Assembly: GCA_030148805.1 (NCBI GenBank)
Contig: JASBSS010000024.1
Span: 1-64,000 of the forward strand
DNA: 64,000 nt
Source: Thiogranum sp.
GTDB lineage: Bacteria; Pseudomonadota; Gammaproteobacteria; DSM-19610
Direction: 5' to 3'
Below are positions 57,635-64,000 of this stretch, in pieces. How positions within the stretch are numbered: position 1 is the stretch's first letter; the number at the start of each line of letters is the position of its first letter. The notes under the pieces were generated by a model. The model was not told the origin of the DNA. It saw nothing but the letters and a program-made list of their open reading frames with translations, and did no database searches. The position numbers and the translations under genes are program-made.

Positions 57635-58693
57635 TCAGTGCCGGGTTGGCCCCTCCAGGTCTACGGTTTCGATGGCCGCGGGCGGACGTTCGAAGTGCAG
57701 CAGCGGTTTCAGCGTCGCGGTGACATGCGCCCCGCCGTCGGCGTCCATCAGCAGGACCTCGCGCACCGACATGTTACGGGCTATTTCGCGCCATTGTGGC
57801 GTTCCGGCCACAAACAGTGCCGTGGCCGCGGCGTCGGCCAGAGCGGCCTCGTCGGCAATCACCGTCACCGAGTGCACGCCGCGGGCGGGTTCGCCGGTGC
57901 GGGGATCGAGAATGTGGGTGTAGCGTTTCCCCTGGTAGACAAAATAGCGTTCATAGTCGCCGGAGGTGAAGACGCAGGCGGCGCCTTCCAGGTCGACACT
58001 GGCCAGCACCCCCTTGCCGTCAGGTGAGCGGATACCGATACGCCACGGCCGGTCACCGTGGCGGCCGCGTAGACAGAGGTCGCCGCCGGCATTGACAATC
58101 AGGTTGCCGATGCCGCGTCGGGTCAACAATTCCACCGCGCTGGCCACGGAGTAGCCCTTGGCGAAGCCGCCGAAGTCCAGCTTCACCGCGCGGTTGCTGC
58201 TGCTGACCCGCCCGTTGTCGACGCGCAGTTGCAGGGTGCTGGGGGCGGCCCGCAGCCAGTGTTCCACGGCCGTTGGGTCGGGGGGCGCGGGGCCGGGTTC
58301 GTCCTTCTGAAAGCCCCATAAGTTCAGCAGATGGCCAATGGCCGGATTGAACAGACCCTGGCTGAGGCGCTCGAAGCGCTGAGCGAGGCCGATCAGGCGC
58401 AGGATTGACGCGTCCGGTTGAAACGTTCCGCCGGTCGCGATCGCCTGATTCAGCGAATCGAGCTCGCCCTTTTGCCAGGCGTGCCAGTCGCGGTTCTGGC
58501 GCTGGAAAAGCGCGTCCACGGCGGCGATCGCCGCGCGCGCGGCCTGCGGCTCGACGCCGTACAGGCTGATGTCGATCAGCGTGCCGAAAGCGAACAATTG
58601 CTCGCGATAGACACCCGGCGGGGCCGGCCCGCAAGCACCGGTCAGCAGCGCCACCAACGCGACGCAAACCAGGCGTAAATGCGGCCGCCTCAC
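57635..58693 (-). CDS. apbE: ApbE-family FAD:protein FMN transferase, lipoprotein
   Basis: A 352-residue protein with a lipobox LLTGAC (lipidated Cys at about residue 21), so it is anchored in the periplasm. ApbE attaches FMN covalently to threonines of Rnf, Nqr or related proteins. Conserved segments include KLDFGGFAKGYSV, NAGGDLCLRG, HILDPRTGEPARG and DAAATALFV. The GTG start overlaps the gshB stop by 4 bases. No flavoprotein substrate gene is nearby. Its place in the gshB-tonB stretch is not one I recall from Pseudomonas. Confidence 0.93.
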   Translation of the reverse strand: MRRPHLRLVCVALVALLTGACGPAPPGVYREQLFAFGTLIDISLYGVEPQAARAAIAAVDALFQRQNRDWHAWQKGELDSLNQAIATGGTFQPDASILRLIGLAQRFERLSQGLFNPAIGHLLNLWGFQKDEPGPAPPDPTAVEHWLRAAPSTLQLRVDNGRVSSSNRAVKLDFGGFAKGYSVASAVELLTRRGIGNLIVNAGGDLCLRGRHGDRPWRIGIRSPDGKGVLASVDLEGAACVFTSGDYERYFVYQGKRYTHILDPRTGEPARGVHSVTVIADEAALADAAATALFVAGTPQWREIARNMSVREVLLMDADGGAHVTATLKPLLHFERPPAAIETVDLEGPTRH

Positions 58694-59649
58694 GGGCTGG
58701 CGGACGCCAATTTGGCCTCGATGCAGTCCAGCAGTTGGCCGGCGATATCGAGCCCGTAGAGCCGGTCCAGCTCGCGAATGCAGGTGGGGCTGGTGACGTT
58801 GATTTCGGTCAGGTAGTCGCCAATGACATCCAGGCCGACGAATATCAGTCCCCGGGCGCGCAGCTCGGGCGCCACCTGGGCGCAGATCCAGCGGTCGCGC
58901 TGGCTCAGTTCGACGCCTTCTCCGCGGCCGCCGGCGGCCAGGTTGCCCCGGGTTTCGCCGGCCGCGGGAATCCTCGCCAGGGCGTAGGGGACCGGGTCGC
59001 CATCGATCATCAGAATGCGCTTGTCGCCGGCGCTGATCTCCGGGATGAAGCGTTGCGCCATCGCGCTGCGTTCGCCCATCTCGGTGAGCGTTTCCAGGAT
59101 GACGCTGATATTGGGATCGTTTTGACGCACCCGAAACACCGAGCTGCCGCCCATGGCGTCTAGGGGCTTGAGGATGATGTCCTGGTGCTCGTCGAGAAAC
59201 GCACGCAATCGCGAGGCCTCGCGGCTGACCAGCGTGGGCGCGCAGCATTGCGGGAATCTGGCGGTGAACAGCTTCTCATTGCTGTTGCGCAATGCCTGCG
59301 GCCGATTGACCACCAGGGTGCCGGCCAGTTCGGCCTGCTCCAGAATGTAGGTGGTGTAGAGGTACTCCAGGTTCAGCGGCGGATCTTTGCGCATCAGGAT
59401 GACATCCAGTTCCGCCAGCGGCCGCTCGATTGCGGCGCCGAGCTGGAACCAGTCCTGCGGGCGGTCCCAGACCTGCAGTGGCCGCAGGCGCCCATAGGCG
59501 TGGCCATCGCGCAGATAAAGATCGCTCTGCTCCAGGTAGAACAGTCGCCAACCCCGCGCCTGCGCGGCCAACAGCATCGCGAAACTGCTGTCTTTGTGGA
59601 CCTTGATCGACTGGATCGGGTCCATGACGATGCCGAGGCTAATGCTCAT
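58690..59649 (-). CDS. gshB: glutathione synthetase
   Basis: A 319-residue ATP-grasp ligase that joins gamma-glutamylcysteine and glycine. It shows GIVMDPIQSIKVHKDSSFAM at the N-terminus, RKDPPLNLEYLY, NEKLFTARF, the ATP-binding KPLDAMGGSSVFR and the C-terminal GDYLTEINVTSPTC. It is the first gene of the minus-strand operon, which continues through apbE, and is divergent from pilG, as in Pseudomonas. Confidence 0.97.
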   Translation of the reverse strand: MSISLGIVMDPIQSIKVHKDSSFAMLLAAQARGWRLFYLEQSDLYLRDGHAYGRLRPLQVWDRPQDWFQLGAAIERPLAELDVILMRKDPPLNLEYLYTTYILEQAELAGTLVVNRPQALRNSNEKLFTARFPQCCAPTLVSREASRLRAFLDEHQDIILKPLDAMGGSSVFRVRQNDPNISVILETLTEMGERSAMAQRFIPEISAGDKRILMIDGDPVPYALARIPAAGETRGNLAAGGRGEGVELSQRDRWICAQVAPELRARGLIFVGLDVIGDYLTEINVTSPTCIRELDRLYGLDIAGQLLDCIEAKLASASP

Positions 59650-59791
59650 GGGCGCGTCTCCGGCGGCATCCTGAGGCCCAGAATGTGAACGATTTCATAA
59701 ATGTAAAGTTTACTGTTGAGCGGACGATAGAAGCCTGTAGCCGCCATTTTAGCGCACCTCCGGCGGCCAACAGCGGGCGCTCGAAATTGCG

Positions 59792-59827
59792 CGCCCACCC
59801 TGCGGTGACAACCGTGTCCGGTGGGCG
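59792..59827. repeat. 8-base inverted repeat upstream of pilG
   Basis: CGCCCACC and its complement GGTGGGCG are separated by 20 bases, 35-70 bases upstream of the pilG start and within the 212-base gshB-pilG divergent region. It may be an operator overlapping the pilG promoter. The GC-rich background makes chance possible. Confidence 0.4.
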
Positions 59828-59861
59828 GGGCGCGAACTAGGATAGCACAAATGGGTCAGGT

Positions 59862-60338
59862 ATGAGCCGTATGCAAACCATTGTAGATCCAGAAGAAATT
59901 GAACCTTCAGAGCCGACGGGAGAGGGCGACGGAGCGACGGGGGACGCGCCGGTATCGCAAGTGGGCAGTCTCAAGGTGATGGTGATCGACGACTCGAAGA
60001 CGATTCGTCGTACCGCCGAGAGCCTGTTGAAAAAGGAAGGCTGCGAGGTGGTGACGGCCACCGACGGTTTCGAGGCGCTGGCGAAAATCGCCGATGAAAA
60101 GCCGGACATCATTTTTGTCGACATCATGATGCCGCGTCTGGATGGCTATCAGACTTGCGCGCTGATCAAGAACAATCAGGTTTTCAAGGATACCCCCGTG
60201 ATCATGCTCTCGAGCAAGGACGGGCTGTTCGACCGTGCGCGCGGGCGCATCGTGGGATCGGACCAGTATCTGACCAAACCCTTTACCAAGGACGAATTGC
60301 TCAGCGCGATCCGCAAGCATGTGCAGACACAGGACTAG
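59862..60338 (+). CDS. pilG: Pil-Chp twitching response regulator PilG
   Basis: A 158-residue single-receiver CheY-like protein with VMVIDDSKTIRR, the phospho-acceptor in DIIFVDIMMPRLDG, conserved VIMLSSKDG and YLTKPF. An acidic N-terminal tail of about 35 residues precedes the receiver, slightly longer than in Pseudomonas. PilG promotes pilus extension under ChpA control. It opens the pilGHIJK cluster. Confidence 0.95.
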   Translation: MSRMQTIVDPEEIEPSEPTGEGDGATGDAPVSQVGSLKVMVIDDSKTIRRTAESLLKKEGCEVVTATDGFEALAKIADEKPDIIFVDIMMPRLDGYQTCALIKNNQVFKDTPVIMLSSKDGLFDRARGRIVGSDQYLTKPFTKDELLSAIRKHVQTQD

Positions 60339-60404
60339 TTTTAGCAGGTATTCCAGTAACAGGTTTTGTCGCTGGACGCAGTAACCCAACAAGAGGTAAG
60401 ACCG

Positions 60405-60773
60405 ATGGCACAGATATTGATCGTTGATGACTCGCCGACAGAAGCGCATGTCCTGAAAGGCATTCTGGAGAAGAATGGCTTCGAGGTCGAGACCGCCGAG
60501 AATGGCACGGAGGGCATCGAGCGGGCCAAGGAGTTGAAACCCGACCTGATCCTCATGGATGTGGTCATGCCCGGGCTCAACGGCTTTCAGGCCACGCGCC
60601 AGCTGACCAAGGATACCGACACCAAGGAGATTCCGGTAATCATCGTCACTACCAAAGATCAGGAGACCGATCGCGTCTGGGGACTGCGCCAGGGCGCCAG
60701 GGATTTTCTGACCAAGCCGGTATCGGAAAAGCTCCTGATGGAGAAGATCAGCAACGCTCTGGAACTCGTATAA
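60405..60773 (+). CDS. pilH: Pil-Chp twitching response regulator PilH
   Basis: A 122-residue stand-alone receiver with ILIVDDSPTEAHVLK, phospho-acceptor in DLILMDVVMPGLNG, the conserved VTTKDQ and LTKPV. PilH counteracts PilG and favours retraction in Pseudomonas. The ATG at 60405 follows AAGAGGTAAG. The gene lies 66 bases after pilG and 14 before pilI. Confidence 0.96.
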   Translation: MAQILIVDDSPTEAHVLKGILEKNGFEVETAENGTEGIERAKELKPDLILMDVVMPGLNGFQATRQLTKDTDTKEIPVIIVTTKDQETDRVWGLRQGARDFLTKPVSEKLLMEKISNALELV

Positions 60774-60787
60774 GAGGATAAACGGAT

Positions 60788-61330
60788 ATGTCCGCCCAGG
60801 CCCCCTCCCCCCTACAGCGGCTCGCCCAACTGGAGAAACTGTGTTTGGCGAACGCCCACGGCTTGCCCCAGCAGCAGCAGACCGAAGACGAATGGATCGG
60901 AATCGGCTTTCGACTGGGCGAGCTGACTTTGGTGGCACCGCTGGGCGAGGTCTCCGAAATACTGACCCCGCCAACGCTCTCGCAGGTGCCCCGTACCAAG
61001 CAATGGGTGTGCGGCATCGCCAACGTGCGCGGCAACCTGATGCCGATTCTGGACCTGCAGGGCTACCTCCACGATCGGGCCCCCTCGCTCAATCGTCGCA
61101 GCCGCATTCTCGTGGTCAACCACCAGGGGGTCTATTCCGGCCTGGTCGTCGACGCTGTGCTCGGTCTGCGGCATTTCCGCGAGGAGCAACGCTGTGATGA
61201 GTTGCCGGGCGAGGATGCACAAGTGCACGAGTACATGGTGCACGGTTTCAGGGTGGGTAACGAGCACTGGGGGGTGTTCAGCATGCATAAGCTTGCCGAG
61301 GCACCACAGTTTTTAAAGGCCGCCGTTTGA
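60788..61330 (+). CDS. pilI: CheW-like coupling protein PilI
   Basis: A 180-residue CheW-domain protein that would link the receptor PilJ to the histidine kinase ChpA. It shows GIGFRLGELTLVAPLGEVSE, VCGIANVRGNLMPILDLQG and a C-terminal segment MHKLAEAPQFL. It is situated between pilH and pilJ, the conserved order. Confidence 0.95.
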   Translation: MSAQAPSPLQRLAQLEKLCLANAHGLPQQQQTEDEWIGIGFRLGELTLVAPLGEVSEILTPPTLSQVPRTKQWVCGIANVRGNLMPILDLQGYLHDRAPSLNRRSRILVVNHQGVYSGLVVDAVLGLRHFREEQRCDELPGEDAQVHEYMVHGFRVGNEHWGVFSMHKLAEAPQFLKAAV

Positions 61331-61402
61331 GGGGGCCGACGAATCTTTGAAGTTGTTGCAAACATCTGGGAAGAAGCAGTCGATTAGGTCAGGAGACGTG
61401 AC

Positions 61403-63424
61403 ATGAGTACAGCAAAGCAACCCCACGCCAAGGTGGGTTCACATAAACGGACGATGTACTTGATCGCAGCTTTGCTGCTGTCATTGAGTTCCATGGTCGG
61501 CGTGTTCTGGTATGTGGGTATCCAGGCCGATCACGACAAGGAATACATCGGTTACACCAGTGAACAGCAGGTATTGTCGCAGCAGGTGGCGAAGTACGCG
61601 CTTGAGGCCTCAAACGGCGTTGCTCCGGCATTCGATCAGCTGACTCTGTATCGCGACCGCTTCGAAGAGGCCCTTTCGCGCGAGCGCAACGGCAACGTGG
61701 CCACCGGTCTGCCGCCGAGCGGCGAGTCGGTGAACGACGACCTGAGCGCCCTGGAGAAGAACTGGGCGAGCTTCCGCAAGAGCGTGGATTTTGTCCTGGG
61801 GTCGAAAGAAACGGTGGCCGTGGCGGTGGCGGAAATCGGCGGCGTCATCAACGAGGTCATACCGAAACTGCAGGCCTATGACGAGGAGATCGTCAATATC
61901 CTTCTGGACAAGAAGGCCGATCGCCACACCATCAATCTGGCCACCCGTCAGCTCATGTTGAGCCAGCGCATCGTCAACAACGTCAACCTGGCCCTGAACG
62001 GCGAGAACGTGGAAATGGCGATCGAGCGCTTTTCCGAGGACGTTCAGGAATACGGCACGGTGCTCGACGGCATGGTGCGCGGCAACGACACCATCGACAT
62101 GATCAAGAACGACGAGGTCCAGGCCAAGCTGTTCGAGACCTCCATGCTGTTTAAGACGGTTTCCGACAACGTCGAAGAACTCCTGGATATGTCCGACGAT
62201 CTGTTGGAAGTTCAGCGCGCGGCGCGCAATATCTCGTCCCAGTCCGACGAGTTGTTCGCCGCCTCCCTGCGCCTGCAGAACGCCTACTCCCTGGCCGCCG
62301 ATTTGCGCGCGGTACAGCCGGAAATGGCCTATATGTTCGGCGGCATCAGTCTGTTGGTTCTGTTCCTATTGGGCATGCAGGTCTACCGGGATCAGGGCAA
62401 CCGTCGCAAGATCGCGGAAATGGAGAACAAGAACAACCAGGAGGCCATTCTGCGCCTGCTCGACGAGATGGGAAATCTGGCCGATGGTGATCTGACCACC
62501 TATGCGACGGTCACCGAGGACTTCACCGGCGCCATCGCCGATTCGGTCAACTACACCATCGACGCGCTGCGTGACATGGTCACCACCATCAACGAAACCT
62601 CCGGTCAGGTATCCTCGGCTGCCAAGCAGACGCAGGAAACCGCTCAGCATCTGACCGAGGCGAGCATGCACCAGGCCGAGGAAATCACCTCGGTGACCAC
62701 CGCCATTAACGAGATGGCGGTGTCCATCGACGAGGTGTCCCGTCATTCGGAAGAGACCGCGGACAAGGCCTTGCGCTCGGTGGAATTCGCCAAGAAGGGT
62801 GGCGACACGGTGCGGCGTAATATCGAGGGTATGGATCGGATCCGTGAGACCATTCAGGAGACTTCGAAGCGTATCAAGCGACTGGGCGAAAGCTCGCAGG
62901 AGATCGGCGACATCGTCGAGCTGATCAACGACATCGCCGAGCAGACCAATATCCTGGCGTTGAACGCCGCTATCCAGGCGGCGATGGCCGGTGAGGCCGG
63001 GCGCGGTTTCGCGGTGGTTGCTGACGAAGTGCAGCGATTGGCCGAGCGCTCTTCCAACGCCACCAAGCAGATCGAGGCGCTGGTGAAAACCATCCAGACC
63101 GATACCAATGAAGCGGTCATCTCCATGGAGCAGAGTACCGCCGGTGTGGTCAACGGTGCCCGTCTGGCCGAGGAATCCGGAGAGGCGCTGGATGAAATCG
63201 TCAACGTGTCCGAGGATCTCTCGGGGCTAATCCAGAACATTTCGTCATCGGCTCGCCAGCAGTCCAAGGCGGCGGCGAATATTTCTGAGACCATGCACAT
63301 CATCCAGGAGATCACCACCCAGACCTCCGCGGGCACCAATGAGACCGCTGCGTCCATCGGTAATCTCGCGGCCTTGGCCGACGAAATGGCTAACTCGGTG
63401 GCCGGCTTCAAGTTGCCGGAGTAG
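61403..63424 (+). CDS. pilJ: methyl-accepting chemoreceptor PilJ
   Basis: A 673-residue transmembrane receptor of the Pil-Chp system. It has a first helix at about residues 18-38, a periplasmic PilJ-type helical sensor region to about 305, a second helix (about 308-326), a HAMP-like segment, and the cytoplasmic signalling domain with hairpin tip [19 protein letters not shown]. That tip has [10 protein letters not shown] where most receptors have AAIEAARAGE, as I recall for PilJ. It is followed by pilK. Confidence 0.96.
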   Translation: MSTAKQPHAKVGSHKRTMYLIAALLLSLSSMVGVFWYVGIQADHDKEYIGYTSEQQVLSQQVAKYALEASNGVAPAFDQLTLYRDRFEEALSRERNGNVATGLPPSGESVNDDLSALEKNWASFRKSVDFVLGSKETVAVAVAEIGGVINEVIPKLQAYDEEIVNILLDKKADRHTINLATRQLMLSQRIVNNVNLALNGENVEMAIERFSEDVQEYGTVLDGMVRGNDTIDMIKNDEVQAKLFETSMLFKTVSDNVEELLDMSDDLLEVQRAARNISSQSDELFAASLRLQNAYSLAADLRAVQPEMAYMFGGISLLVLFLLGMQVYRDQGNRRKIAEMENKNNQEAILRLLDEMGNLADGDLTTYATVTEDFTGAIADSVNYTIDALRDMVTTINETSGQVSSAAKQTQETAQHLTEASMHQAEEITSVTTAINEMAVSIDEVSRHSEETADKALRSVEFAKKGGDTVRRNIEGMDRIRETIQETSKRIKRLGESSQEIGDIVELINDIAEQTNILALNAAIQAAMAGEAGRGFAVVADEVQRLAERSSNATKQIEALVKTIQTDTNEAVISMEQSTAGVVNGARLAEESGEALDEIVNVSEDLSGLIQNISSSARQQSKAAANISETMHIIQEITTQTSAGTNETAASIGNLAALADEMANSVAGFKLPE

Positions 63425-63443
63425 CGCGCAGAGACCCGAGCCC

Positions 63444-64000
63444 ATGAGTGACGCCGCCGGAAATGCGCAGGTTTTTCAGCGGGCCAACCTTCCGGTCGGT
63501 ATCGCTGCGCAAATCGATGACGAGCAGTTCGCCGCCTGGACGCGCCTGTTGCGGCAAAAGGCGGGGTTGTTCATCGCTCCCGAACGGCGCTCGTTCCTGC
63601 TCAGCGGCATCCGGGCGAGAATGCGGGCCACGCAATGCGCCAGCGTGGGCGAGTATTACGACCGTCTCATCCAGTGCGATAACGCTGCCGAGTGGCCATT
63701 GTTGATCGACCGGCTGACGGTGCACGAGACCTGCTTTTTCAGGCACGAGTCGTCGCTGCGGTTCGTTGGCTCATGTGTTTTGCCTGACGTGCTAAAACAG
63801 AGCGGTGAGTTTACGGTCTGGAGCGTGGGTTGCGCCACCGGCGAGGAGACCTACAGCCTTGCTATGTTGATCGACGACGGCCTTGAGGGGGAACCCGCGC
63901 CAGCGTCCTGGCGGATCGTCGGTAGCGATATCAGCGAACCGGCGCTCAAGTGCGCGCGCGAGGGCAGATATCTGCGGCGAAGGCTTCGTGATATTCCGTT
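63444..64000 (+). CDS. pilK: CheR-type methyltransferase PilK (3' truncated by the window end)
   Basis: The first 185 residues of a chemoreceptor glutamate methyltransferase that would methylate PilJ. Visible are the CheR N-terminal helical region, LTVHETCFFRHES (in place of the common NETxFFR motif) and the SAM-binding WSVGCATGEETYSLAM. The frame is open to the end of the window. It starts 19 bases after pilJ. Confidence 0.94.
   Translation, partial: MSDAAGNAQVFQRANLPVGIAAQIDDEQFAAWTRLLRQKAGLFIAPERRSFLLSGIRARMRATQCASVGEYYDRLIQCDNAAEWPLLIDRLTVHETCFFRHESSLRFVGSCVLPDVLKQSGEFTVWSVGCATGEETYSLAMLIDDGLEGEPAPASWRIVGSDISEPALKCAREGRYLRRRLRDIP

Overview
This is a GC-rich, densely coded chromosomal window with about 65 protein genes, no gene-free stretch longer than about 255 bases, and no tRNA, rRNA, insertion sequence, prophage or CRISPR that I can see. 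Gene content and order point to a gammaproteobacterium. Several blocks match gene orders I remember from Pseudomonas: mutM-ggt-fdx-coaD-rsmD-M16-M16-ftsY-ftsE-ftsX-rpoH; rpmG-rpmB-radC-coaBC-dut-algC-argB with pyrE next to an ExoIII/Crc gene; and yggT-proC-pilT-pilU followed by pyrC'-pyrB-pyrR-ruvX-algH-tonB-gshB-pilGHIJK. A perfect CIRCE element, a VPLPA-CTERM protein and a PyrK-like reductase argue against Pseudomonas itself. A deeper lineage such as Chromatiales or relatives is my inference.

Layout. 1-7.7 kb: cbb3 cytochrome oxidase structural genes (ccoN partial, O, Q, P), the assembly and copper-insertion genes ccoG, fixH, ccoI and ccoS, then an unannotated 30-residue membrane peptide and a bidirectional terminator. 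7.8-12.9 kb, minus strand: ftsY-ftsE-ftsX, a two-receiver diguanylate cyclase and rpoH, with CIRCE in the rpoH leader. 12.9-19.7 kb, plus strand: two M16 peptidases, a VPLPA-CTERM surface protein, rsmD, coaD, ferredoxin and gamma-glutamyltransferase. 19.7-24.5 kb, minus strand: mutM and a four-gene Gld-like ABC exporter operon. 24.6-29.8 kb, plus strand: a globin-coupled diguanylate cyclase, a lone HyuA and polyphosphate kinase. 29.8-32.6 kb, minus strand: exopolyphosphatase and a degenerate EAL-HDOD protein. 32.8-45.4 kb: desaturase, ribosomal proteins L33 and L28, radC, CoA/dUTP/AlgC/ArgB genes, TauE-type transporters, pyrE, a catalytically intact Crc-like nuclease and an AmpG-like permease. 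45.4-49.6 kb, minus strand: DUF4426, a bacterial dynamin, yggT and proC. 49.8-52 kb: pilT and pilU. 52-59.6 kb, minus strand: a pyrimidine and redox operon. 59.9-64 kb: the Pil-Chp chemosensory genes pilG to pilK (cut by the window end).

How the parts connect. The window combines microaerobic respiration, twitching motility and its chemosensory control, three c-di-GMP-family proteins (two cyclases and one probably non-catalytic EAL-HDOD), polyphosphate turnover, and glutathione synthesis and breakdown. I found no convincing wholly new multi-gene system. The observations most worth checking are the perfect CIRCE at rpoH, the 30-residue cco-operon peptide, the Crc/ExoIII gene beside pyrE with its catalytic residues intact, the dynamin gene where metX-metW would be expected, the desaturase with a transposase-like tail, and the diguanylate cyclase lodged between ftsX and rpoH.
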